From NCBI GenBank assembly GCA_964393605.1, contig CAYMUL010000029.1:1-41294 (forward strand): a stretch of DNA of 41,294 nucleotides. The letters run 5' to 3'. This document shows positions 9,601 to 16,486 of this stretch, one piece after another. The notes beneath the pieces are model-generated. The model was not told where the DNA came from, did not search any database, and saw nothing but the letters and a program-made list of their open reading frames with translations. Made by a program: the position numbers and the translations under genes. This stretch comes from CAYMUL01 sp964393605 (GTDB taxonomy: Bacteria > Bacteroidota > Ignavibacteria > Ignavibacteriales > Ignavibacteriaceae). Within the stretch, counting starts at the first letter, position 1, and each line of letters opens with the position of its first letter.

Positions 9601-9833
9601 TTTTCCCCTTCCGGTTTAAATATTTTTTGCGCGGATGTGTAAAGAGTTTCAACATAAAATTTAGATAAAAGTTTGTCGGGAGAATTTGTAATCAGCTCTT
9701 TGCGCAATGAACGAACTTTACGGTTTGTCGGCACAATGTAGAGAAGTTTATCAAGCTCGCGTTTGTTCAGTAACTCATTGATAAACTCATCAACGTTAAT
9801 TTTTTTTGAATGAAAATTTTTTGCGAGAAGCAT
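6693..9833 (-). CDS. AddB-like PD-(D/E)XK exonuclease subunit
   Basis: Protein of 1,046 aa. The C-terminal nuclease domain has an Asp in GQIDRIDID, the core LDYKAG (909-914, D910 and K912) and QxxxY (Q930, Y934), together the RecB/AddB-type nuclease. Cys745 plus the C-x2-C-x5-C at Cys1028, 1031 and 1037 match the four-cysteine iron-sulphur staple of AddB. The N-terminal two thirds resemble an inactivated UvrD-like helicase: LLYIVPTNRKVRSLRKEL occurs without any Walker A. By family it would process double-strand DNA ends together with an AddA helicase-nuclease, but no addA lies in this window. The ATG directly abuts the CYTH gene stop, so the three minus-strand genes form one operon. Confidence 0.85.
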   Translation of the reverse strand: MLLAKNFHSKKINVDEFINELLNKRELDKLLYIVPTNRKVRSLRKELITNSPDKLLSKFYVETLYTSAQKIFKPEGEKFLINEPTAIVLLRQCFREIELQYFKNYNQSIPHGTLLKLHYVFSEYKRNGISSKTLIKEIENLEGIEKQKGRDIAALYELYNSKLKTSHLFEIGDIYSELLALKANSFQENFCRAFGNVCYVLIEGFTELSMPEILLINRISSLKDLCCFVKFDFEKTNQTLFSSVIEMTEKLNENGFREIGEKETNPNNFEQELKTNLFSFSKKVKIANDKIKILHAPSREKEVTFIAAEIKTLLLEHAVEPHRICVATNLIANYSNIFRDRFSIYGLPFNLTDRYSLSTFQSVLYFINLLEVAENNFYFKSINRFLSASSEEKEKSLFLDFQIVAAKAKVTAGYKNWIDALNYLLATQNSGNENEDRRVIDSAERIINFLSTTNKKLQPFKKQLTPSEFLIQFEKLISDSNAIGTILQKQNEVVEVHVKAMISFIDTVREVISLLELEYSNSKTFNLGFYLGTIKTAINSARFNIKERSNYGVLITSIEEIRGLNFDYLFLCGLCDGDFPTRYAPEIFVQEKFVRGETKHLNEEQLLFYQALKTANKNIYLSFPAGESNKEFSESIFVKEIKAHFEFEELNHQKHNNILYSEDELLTFLGKHHRKLVDEKIQIEKIKTLLDAILESVKKDEERNSTDDIKSEFKGYIFYENETERLTAFENLIYSVTQLESYAKCPFKYFMERVVRATAIEEPSDEIQPLELGLLLHQILFDFYSSLLKDGKKIQNCTNRDFKYFSDLIFAMAEEKLKQFKFNSTISFFEVEKIIGIDGKRENSILYKFLENERTNGDFTPQFLEVAFGFARNKTTDSHLSDFEISGIKLRGQIDRIDIDEKEKSFKVLDYKAGNKVPTKDDLLDGLSLQIPVYITAARKLIQKHFGEDFPATIPAIYSLKYEEAAFGQNLVIHLNKNKIKNADPTALDEIISELEKIAAEKIVQFAEGIKNGEFPLSRLPNRASKVCDYCNFVSVCRVKENEQGE

Positions 9834-10340
9834 TTACTTTTTCTTTGCCAGCATTAATGTTCTATATGATGTCCTAAGTTCATCGTAATGGTAAAGTTCA
9901 AGTTTATTTTTGATGGATGAAAATCTTTTTCGCGCATCTGCTTTTGTGCCGATTAATAAAGTTTCAAGCTCTACAAACGTTCCCAATTTATTCACCGTAT
10001 CGAGATGAATGCGAGTATTGTCAAACATGAATAATTCTCTTTTCTTTTTGACAACAGTTTCAACTTCCAAAAAATTTGTTAAGAATTTTTCCGTTTTATC
10101 ATCGTTTATAAAAAGTAGTTTAAAATTCCACCAACGATTCGCACTGCTTTCATCACGGTTGTAATGAATCAATTTTTGTTCGTTACCTTCGCAACGAAGT
10201 TTGAGTAAGCCGTGATTTACTTTATAGTAAATATCTTTTTGTTCGAGCAGAGAAATTTTCTCCGCTTTAATTTCGGACAAGATTTTTTTGATCCCAACGA
10301 ATGAAGGAACTTTTACTTTCAATTCAAGATTTACGGGCAT
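9834..10340 (-). CDS. CYTH domain protein (class IV adenylate cyclase-like)
   Basis: CYTH-fold protein of 168 aa. It begins MPVNLELK, the form in which the first Glu of the ExExK motif is Asn, as in many proteins annotated class IV adenylate cyclase (RNIEIKAR-type starts). Further signatures are KDIYYKV near residue 36, KLRCEG and the later charged strand IHLDTVNKLGTFVELE. Family members bind triphosphates with divalent metal, and activities include adenylate cyclase, thiamine triphosphatase and tripolyphosphatase. The exact substrate is not decidable here. It lies 4 bp after the methyltransferase gene and abuts the nuclease gene. A functional link to either is not known to me. Confidence 0.85.
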   Translation of the reverse strand: MPVNLELKVKVPSFVGIKKILSEIKAEKISLLEQKDIYYKVNHGLLKLRCEGNEQKLIHYNRDESSANRWWNFKLLFINDDKTEKFLTNFLEVETVVKKKRELFMFDNTRIHLDTVNKLGTFVELETLLIGTKADARKRFSSIKNKLELYHYDELRTSYRTLMLAKKK

Positions 10341-10344
10341 TGAT

Positions 10345-10938
10345 TCACTTTCTAAAAATTAATAAAATTTCATTCCCTTTTCTCGGCTTAACCGAAGGAA
10401 TGTTCTTTGAAAAAAATTCTAATTGAAAATATTTTTTACACAAGGAAATAAACTCGTTCGCATCGATTGAAAAAGGCGGACCGCCGACGCGACCATCAAT
10501 CGGAAACAAAACAGTATAAAATCTTCCGCCGGATTTTAATGACGCAAAAATATTTTGCAACAACTCTTCTCTTCGTTCCGGTTCAACCGCGCAGATTGTT
10601 ACGTATTCATAGATGCAATTAAATTCTTCACGATGATTTTCTTCCAATGAAAATATATCTTCACACCGATATTCTAAATTGTCGCGTTGATTAAATTCCT
10701 TTGCAAATGAAATTGCTTCGGGAGAGAAATCGATTCCTAAAGTTTCAATTCCTTTCGACGCAGTAAAAAAAGAATCATATCCTTTTCCGCATCCGATTAC
10801 AAGCATTGGCGAAGCCGGAAGGAGAATTTTCTTTTCGAACAAATAAATCAAAACAGGATTTGCACTTTTCAAATCCCATTTATCCTCGCGGTTAAAATAT
10901 TTTTCATCCCAATATTGGGAGTTAAAGGGGAATTCCAT
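10345..10938 (-). CDS. SAM-dependent methyltransferase, TPMT family
   Basis: Class I methyltransferase of 197 aa. It shows the thiopurine S-methyltransferase-like layout: N-terminal WDEKYFNREDKWDL, SAM motif I VIGCGKGYDS (about residues 47-56), acidic LGIDFSPEAI ending the second strand, FNCIYEYVTICAVEPERREE around motif IV/V, and GGPPFSID near the C-terminus. Homologues act on thiols, halides, selenium or related small nucleophiles, and the substrate cannot be deduced. It is the first gene of the operon. Its ATG is only 55 bp from the divergent outer-membrane protein gene, so both promoters must overlap in that gap. Confidence 0.85.
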   Translation of the reverse strand: MEFPFNSQYWDEKYFNREDKWDLKSANPVLIYLFEKKILLPASPMLVIGCGKGYDSFFTASKGIETLGIDFSPEAISFAKEFNQRDNLEYRCEDIFSLEENHREEFNCIYEYVTICAVEPERREELLQNIFASLKSGGRFYTVLFPIDGRVGGPPFSIDANEFISLCKKYFQLEFFSKNIPSVKPRKGNEILLIFRK

Positions 10939-10993
10939 ACTTGAAAAATAAAGTGGTTGATTTTCAAAACAAAGTATTTATTTTGGAGGCAAG

Positions 10994-11647
10994 ATGAAAC
11001 AAAATTTTTTAACCAAGTATTTTTTATTCGTTTTAATTTTTTCTACGACAATCTTACCACAAGGATTGGGAGAAATTGCCGATGAAAAGGAACCTGAAAT
11101 TTTTCCCGATAATTCATTCGGTGTGGATCTTCTTTTTGGCGAAGGCGGCTTCGGACTCGGCACTTTTTATCGTACTAAAATTAATAGTTCATTAACCGCG
11201 TTTGCAGATTTTTCGATTTCCGAAGCAAAAGACGAAAAGGAATTTGAGTTCGTTGATTTTTACGGACGCACAATTGTTTTGGGAAAGAAGAACAGAATTC
11301 TTTTAATGCCGTTGAATGTGGGCGTTCAACAGAGATTATTTTCGAATGTGCTCGGCGATAATCTTCGCCCCTATCTTAATGCGGGAGTTGGTCCTTCATA
11401 CGTTGTTACTACGCCTTACGAACATGAATTTTTTAAGTCGCTAAAATATGCGCAAGGAAAATTTACAATCGGTGGATACTTCGGGTTCGGTGCAAACTTC
11501 GGATTGGATAAAAAAAATTTGGTGGGGATAAATCTACGCTACTATATCATTCATTTCTTTAATGCTGGTGTGGAAAGTTTATACAATAATTTCAAAAAAG
11601 ACCTTGGCGGTTTCTACCTTACAATCAACATCGGAACGATGTACTGA
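10994..11647 (+). CDS. outer-membrane beta-barrel protein, unknown function
   Basis: Exported protein of 217 aa. A signal peptide (MKQNFLTKYFLFVLIFSTTI, cleaved near the Pro-Gln/Gly boundary) is followed by alternating strands rich in Gly and aromatics: FGLGTFYRTKINSSLTAFAD, YLNAGVGPSYVVTT, FTIGGYFGFGANFGL, GFYLTINIGTMY. This is the pattern of a small eight- to ten-strand outer-membrane barrel. A GGAGG Shine-Dalgarno lies about 7 bp before the ATG. It stands alone on the plus strand, divergent from the methyltransferase operon. No specific family is recognised beyond general porin/OmpW-like barrels. Confidence 0.65.
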   Translation: MKQNFLTKYFLFVLIFSTTILPQGLGEIADEKEPEIFPDNSFGVDLLFGEGGFGLGTFYRTKINSSLTAFADFSISEAKDEKEFEFVDFYGRTIVLGKKNRILLMPLNVGVQQRLFSNVLGDNLRPYLNAGVGPSYVVTTPYEHEFFKSLKYAQGKFTIGGYFGFGANFGLDKKNLVGINLRYYIIHFFNAGVESLYNNFKKDLGGFYLTINIGTMY

Positions 11648-11675
11648 TCTCAAAAAAAAAAATTTAACCCCAATT

Positions 11676-12008
11676 TTATAAATTCCGATTATACAAAAGT
11701 GCTCTTGCAGAAACTGTTATTGTTTCTAAATCAAGTTTGGTAGCCGCGTAAACTGAGATTGGAACTACGCAACCGGTCTGTAGTGAATTTTAAAATCGTA
11801 ATAAATTTTTAACAAAGCCCAAAAGTATTTGGCGTTAGGTAAGAACTGTTTCATCGCTTCTTAAAATATGGGATACGCCAGAATAGGTAAAAATAAAATC
11901 CATTTGATTTTGTAAAGTTGGATTCAAACCAATATCCATGAGGGTTTGCTCGGTAAATTTGTTGTAAAGTGTTGGTATGCTTTCACTGAAATTTTTTTGA
12001 TGTGCAAC
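11676..12008 (-). pseudogene. decayed coding remnant, possible SDR/NAD-dependent epimerase fragment
   Basis: The 480-bp gap 11648-12127 has no intact gene. On the minus strand two adjacent open stretches in different frames look protein-like. One is 57 codons (11835-12008), containing MDIGLNPTL and DFIFTYSGVSHILRS. The other, 11676-11789, contains VVPISVYAATKLDLETI, which resembles the YxxxK catalytic segment of short-chain dehydrogenases or sugar epimerases. Neither has a plausible start, and stops separate them. I read this as a possible gene relic with frameshifts. The two pieces may not come from the same gene. Confidence 0.35.
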
Positions 12009-12074
12009 TTACGTAACCGCTGCAATTTTAACTTCCTGACTTTTGACAAATGTTGGAGATTTTTTTTTCGAAAC

Positions 12075-12111
12075 AAAAAAAAACCGCACAGCTTTTTGAG
12101 CCGTGCGGTTT
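12075..12111 (-). terminator. strong rho-independent terminator of the surface-protein operon
   Basis: Arms AAACCGCAC (12081-12089) and GTGCGGTTT (12103-12111) pair perfectly over 9 bp. On the minus strand the stem runs into a T-tract (complement of the A-run 12075-12083). It lies 16 bp beyond the stop of the PorV-like gene at 12128 and closes the four-gene operon that starts at 20221. Confidence 0.9.
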
Positions 12112-12127
12112 ATGAACTCAGTTTACT

Positions 12128-13168
12128 TTAGAAACCGAGTGAAATCGAGAAGACGTGGTTAGCATCAAAATACTTTACGGGCACGTAAGCATAATCAACA
12201 ACTATGTTAAGATCGCTTACTTGCTTAAAGTTCACGCCGAAACCGAGCGCGAAGTTTTGGTAAATATTTGGTGTATCGTCTGTTGCCTGTGGGGAGTAAA
12301 GATATCCAGCACGGGCATAGAGTAGATTTCTGAAAGAATATTCTGCACCAACTTTATAATCATCATACGAATAGTTATTATTCTGAAATGATGTAGAGAA
12401 TGAAAGGGAGTTATCGGCATCAAACTTTTGATTGTATGAAACTCCAATAACTATTTCTGATGGTAGTTCGGCAGACGCCGCATCAACTTTTAAGAAAGTA
12501 GGACCTCTATCACCGGCAGTTGACTGCCCTTCGACATACAATCCATTACCTTCAAATTCCATCGATGTTCCGATGTTCTTTACAACAACTCCAAGATCGA
12601 GTCCCGATACTTCGAACAAACTTTTGTATTGCACACCGAAATCAAATCCGATACCGGTAGCGTTAACTTTTTCAATGGTTTCACTTATCAAATTTATATT
12701 TCCGCCAATGGAAACACGATCTGTAAGTTTTCTCGAATAAGTTAAACTCAGTGTGAAATAACTTGGATTGATAATTTGTCCTGTGCCGTCGGGCTGATCT
12801 AAAGTAGTTACATTAATCTCTCCGATGTTTAAAGATCTGAAAGATAAACCGAGCGAACCAAAATCTGTCAATCTTCCGCTGATTGCAACGAAATTCAGTG
12901 ACATATCGGCTATGTAAGTACGATGAGAGAAGAGCGCGTCTGCGGCATTCATGCTGAAATCAACGCCTGCAGGATTCCAATAAATTGCTTCGAGTCCGGA
13001 GATTGAAGCAACCGGCGATCCAAACATTGCGAGATATCTTCCGCCGACGGGAATTCTTAATTCGGGCGCAGCTGACGTGCCGGCACGATTCTGTCCTCCT
13101 CCGAAAGTTTCGAACATCGAGAAGGCTAAAAGTAGAATTACAAAAAATGAATTCTTAATTCGGTTCAT
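12128..13168 (-). CDS. PorV/PorQ-family outer-membrane barrel protein
   Basis: Barrel protein of 346 aa. The start at 13168 is chosen because it has GGAGG 8 bp upstream and opens a signal peptide (MNRIKNSFFVILLLAFSMF). An in-frame ATG 19 codons earlier adds a non-signal extension. The mature N-terminus has AAPELRIPVGGRYLAMFGS and AIYWNPAG, the signature of the FadL-like PorV/PorQ proteins. Strands alternate to a C-terminal Phe. PorV is the outer-membrane shuttle that carries T9SS substrates to the attachment complex. Many paralogues of unknown role lie next to individual T9SS cargo genes, as here: the gene follows the 1,065-aa cargo gene and is last in the operon. Confidence 0.88.
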   Translation of the reverse strand: MNRIKNSFFVILLLAFSMFETFGGGQNRAGTSAAPELRIPVGGRYLAMFGSPVASISGLEAIYWNPAGVDFSMNAADALFSHRTYIADMSLNFVAISGRLTDFGSLGLSFRSLNIGEINVTTLDQPDGTGQIINPSYFTLSLTYSRKLTDRVSIGGNINLISETIEKVNATGIGFDFGVQYKSLFEVSGLDLGVVVKNIGTSMEFEGNGLYVEGQSTAGDRGPTFLKVDAASAELPSEIVIGVSYNQKFDADNSLSFSTSFQNNNYSYDDYKVGAEYSFRNLLYARAGYLYSPQATDDTPNIYQNFALGFGVNFKQVSDLNIVVDYAYVPVKYFDANHVFSISLGF

Positions 13169-13231
13169 AATTTCCTCCGAAATTTTTTGAATTTTAAATA
13201 TGTTTAACATTGCTATTACCTTCATGCTTTC

Positions 13232-16200
13232 TCAATATACTTTCAACATCTGTTGTTCTTGAATAACAGCAAGTTTAAGTATTTTGGTTTTTCCTAAATC
13301 CGGCATTTCTACATGAACGATGTAGATACCGCTGGCAACAGGCAAGTTATTATCATTTTGCAAGTTCCATGTATCGAACTGTCCGTTTAACGGATTATGT
13401 TTTATAGTTTTCACCAACACGCCGCTAATATCAAAAATTCTGATAGTTGCGTTTGCAGGCAAATGACTAAAAGTAACATATTTATTATTCGGCGCAGTTT
13501 CTCTTGCGTGGAATCCGTAATAAGGATTTGGGAAGACGTTCACTTTTTCAACATCATTCTTTGCATTTGCATCACTACTTGAATTCTGTGGAGCGGTGAA
13601 TGTGAATTTATCGTTGGAAGTATTCACCTTCGGTGCAACAAAATCCATAGTGAAATCTGCGGCGAATTGCTCGCGCGTTCCTCTTGGATACCACCAGAAA
13701 CTCCAGAGTACCGGTCCGCCGTTAGCAACTATTTCAGCCATGAAATCACGTCCGCCAACGTTTGGATTCCAGTCGTTTCCTGTTGAATCATAAGGAGTAT
13801 TTAACACAAAAACATAGTTGTAGCGAATCACGCCATTGTCCGGATCCCATTGTCCGTTTTGATCTCTATCGCGCACAATAACAGCCAATTGTCTTGGTGG
13901 ATTACTTGTAACATCAAAGAATTTGAACGGCATCAATGCTTTGCCTTTGTAGCTTCCGGCTCCCCAGGTCTGGTACAAACTAACGTATTGACCTTTAGCA
14001 GGATCAACAGTATAAATTTCACCGACATCATATTTACCGTTGGAGTTTGTATCGGCATAACTTTGAACTTTGAAGACATCGATGTGCAGGTCTTTCAAAT
14101 CTCCCGGCGGAACAGTTGTTTCGCCCCAGAAATTTGGACCGACGAATGCGGCACCAAACATCAATTCACCACCATTTGCCGCATCACCGGTAAGCCATCT
14201 TGCGCTTGATGCAGCAAAACTTACGCCTTTAAGCGGTGGTCCCATTACTTTGACTATCATACCATCAACGACCGGATAATCTTCATTTCCGGTTTGATTG
14301 GATTGGTTGCTTGCTTTTACTTGCGGCGGAGTTACCGATACATCAGTCAAATCCCAAACGATATTTCCGCTGACTGTTTTGAAAGATATTTCATAGTTAT
14401 GTCCTGTAACTCTTGTGGGGTCAACAATTACAACTTCAGAAGTACCATCGCTAGGACCAGCGTGAACGGGATGAATAGAATCTCCGACAACATTCGAATA
14501 TCTTACTCCCGGAGTTGGTGATTGCGGTACACAAATTTGTACATTAAAAGGAGACTTTAAAGAGTGGAAAGGAAGTAGCGGTGCAGGATTGTGAGCATAG
14601 GCAACAACGGCAAAATAATATTCTTGTCCGTTGCGTAATGCGGTGCCTCTTATTTTGTCTTCTTCAATAACAAAATATCTTTGAACACCTTTATCTTTTC
14701 CATCGGAAGCGAGAACAGGAATGCCTCTTCCATTATCGTCATTTACTGTATCATAGATTGCAGTAACGCCGTTGACTAAATCGAAAGTACCGAGCAACAC
14801 TCCATCTGAAAGACTGGAAGATGCAGAAGGTACTTGATAAACTTCATAACCTTCGAAAGTATAGTTCTGATCTGAAAAATTTTCGATATTATTCATACTC
14901 GTAATATCAGATCCCCAACTAAGAACAACTTTGTTGTCGAGGTTTGCAGTCTGAACTTTCGGCGGTTCAATAGAAGGGAGTTGAAAAAGTTGATCGAAAA
15001 CAATTTGCGCCGTTAAATCATTTTGCTTTAAAGCGGCAATACTTGTTTTGTTATCGGTTCCAAGTCCATAAACCAATGCAAGTACAACCTGTGCTGTATC
15101 CTTGAGGTTCATGGTAATAGGACCGTTAGTAACCATAATTCTTCTATCGCCGGGACCATCAACCGAACCGTCAATCTTTCCCGTACCTGCAACAGGATCT
15201 CCGGTGAGAAGGTAAGTTCCGTCAGCCGTTACATCGGCAACAGTAGTTGGGAAAGGTGATGCGGAGGGGTAACGCGGTATCGGTCTGTATCCTCTCATCA
15301 AATTATAGAACTCGAGGGTTCCGTTATAATTGAAAGAAGGATCACTCCATGTACCGCCTGCGGCAAAATATGAGAATGAACTCATCGGTTTGCGATTCAC
15401 ATATTTGTAACCTTTTCTCCATTTTAAATTGAAGATTGCGCTATCGTTCGGGTTGCCGGTAAAAGTAGAAACACCTTGCAAGAAGTCATAACCTGCGGCA
15501 GGCGGAGCTAATCCGATTCCGTCGTAGGTTGCATCTGTTGCACCTGAACTATACGAATAGCCAAGATTTAAACTTGTATCGCATCCGGCAAAATCATCGG
15601 TAGAGTTTCCAACGTCAGGGTCAGCCCACTGAACGATATACATACTATCAATTCTGGAATTTGATGCAGAAGTCGGTGTTCCTGTATAAACAAGATCAAC
15701 TTTCTTGTAGATAACATTTCCTAATGCACCGGAGTATGCGTATGCCCAGTATGTTTCGGATACTTCCAAACCGATTGGAGGCGAACCATAGTTTGATGCG
15801 GAAAGCGCATCACTATATTTAATGAATAATGTTTGCGATGCGCCGGGAATTCCGGGTATATCAACGCTTGATTCGTATGTACCATTATTATTCACATCTT
15901 TGAAAGGAGCACCGGCAGATGCTGGCCATTCATCCCAATCAAGTTTGTATTGTGCAATTAAGTCTGCGATGTGAGAAGGTGTAACCGAACCGATTGGAAT
16001 GTTGTTGAAACTTGCCGCGTCTGATGCAAGATTACCGGTAAGATAATCCGGTCTAACTCTGTAAAGACGAGTTATGGCAGAGCAACCTGTTCCATAAGTA
16101 TTTCCATTGACTCTAACTGAAGGAGAAGAGCCGTCGGATACTTGTCCACCCCAAACGATACCTTCGGCAAAGATTGCGCCGACAGTAGTTCCGTTCGGGA

Positions 16201-16429
16201 ATGCACCGTTCCAACCGGATGCAACAACCCAATCGTGGAAACCTTCTTCGGTAACCCACATGGTTGCGTTATTAATATTAATAAGACTTTGTGAGGGATT
16301 TGCGCCTGTCTTTTTGATTACAGGTTTTTTCCCTTTTTCTTTCTCTCCGAGTTTGATGTGTCCGTTAGACGGAACGACAAACAGGAAGACGAAAGCAATA
16401 ATTAAACCAAGATAATTAAATCTTTTCAT
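13232..16429 (-). CDS. large secreted protein with T9SS C-terminal sorting domain
   Basis: About 1,065 aa. The start at 16429 gives a signal peptide (MKRFNYLGLIIAFVFLFVV) with AGGAG about 10 bp upstream. A GTG 19 codons earlier is less likely. The mature region has many Gly/Ser/Asn-rich strands. A fibronectin-III-like segment runs from roughly residue 510 to 640 (KVVLSWGSD ... NGQEYYFAVVAYAHNP). The last 90 residues are a type A sorting tail: VNVFPNPYYG, IRIFDISGVLVKTI, LPVASGIYIVHVE, KTKILKLAVI. It should cross the inner membrane by Sec and the outer membrane by T9SS. No enzymatic motif is visible. It lies between the TonB receptor and the PorV-like gene, so these may act as one surface system. 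Confidence 0.85.
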   Translation of the reverse strand: MKRFNYLGLIIAFVFLFVVPSNGHIKLGEKEKGKKPVIKKTGANPSQSLININNATMWVTEEGFHDWVVASGWNGAFPNGTTVGAIFAEGIVWGGQVSDGSSPSVRVNGNTYGTGCSAITRLYRVRPDYLTGNLASDAASFNNIPIGSVTPSHIADLIAQYKLDWDEWPASAGAPFKDVNNNGTYESSVDIPGIPGASQTLFIKYSDALSASNYGSPPIGLEVSETYWAYAYSGALGNVIYKKVDLVYTGTPTSASNSRIDSMYIVQWADPDVGNSTDDFAGCDTSLNLGYSYSSGATDATYDGIGLAPPAAGYDFLQGVSTFTGNPNDSAIFNLKWRKGYKYVNRKPMSSFSYFAAGGTWSDPSFNYNGTLEFYNLMRGYRPIPRYPSASPFPTTVADVTADGTYLLTGDPVAGTGKIDGSVDGPGDRRIMVTNGPITMNLKDTAQVVLALVYGLGTDNKTSIAALKQNDLTAQIVFDQLFQLPSIEPPKVQTANLDNKVVLSWGSDITSMNNIENFSDQNYTFEGYEVYQVPSASSSLSDGVLLGTFDLVNGVTAIYDTVNDDNGRGIPVLASDGKDKGVQRYFVIEEDKIRGTALRNGQEYYFAVVAYAHNPAPLLPFHSLKSPFNVQICVPQSPTPGVRYSNVVGDSIHPVHAGPSDGTSEVVIVDPTRVTGHNYEISFKTVSGNIVWDLTDVSVTPPQVKASNQSNQTGNEDYPVVDGMIVKVMGPPLKGVSFAASSARWLTGDAANGGELMFGAAFVGPNFWGETTVPPGDLKDLHIDVFKVQSYADTNSNGKYDVGEIYTVDPAKGQYVSLYQTWGAGSYKGKALMPFKFFDVTSNPPRQLAVIVRDRDQNGQWDPDNGVIRYNYVFVLNTPYDSTGNDWNPNVGGRDFMAEIVANGGPVLWSFWWYPRGTREQFAADFTMDFVAPKVNTSNDKFTFTAPQNSSSDANAKNDVEKVNVFPNPYYGFHARETAPNNKYVTFSHLPANATIRIFDISGVLVKTIKHNPLNGQFDTWNLQNDNNLPVASGIYIVHVEMPDLGKTKILKLAVIQEQQMLKVY

Positions 16430-16486
16430 TTTGTTTAAACTCCTGTAAATAGTTTTTTTGTAATTCAGCATATCATGATCCTTCAC

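Noticed and set aside
11946..12131. Plus-strand frame of 61 codons before the terminator
   Set aside because: It runs through the terminator hairpin and has no ribosome binding site. The minus-strand reading of this stretch looks more protein-like.
13232..16486. GTG at 16486 as the start of the T9SS cargo protein
   Set aside because: It adds 19 residues in front of an otherwise standard signal peptide, whereas the ATG at 16429 has a suitable AGGAG.
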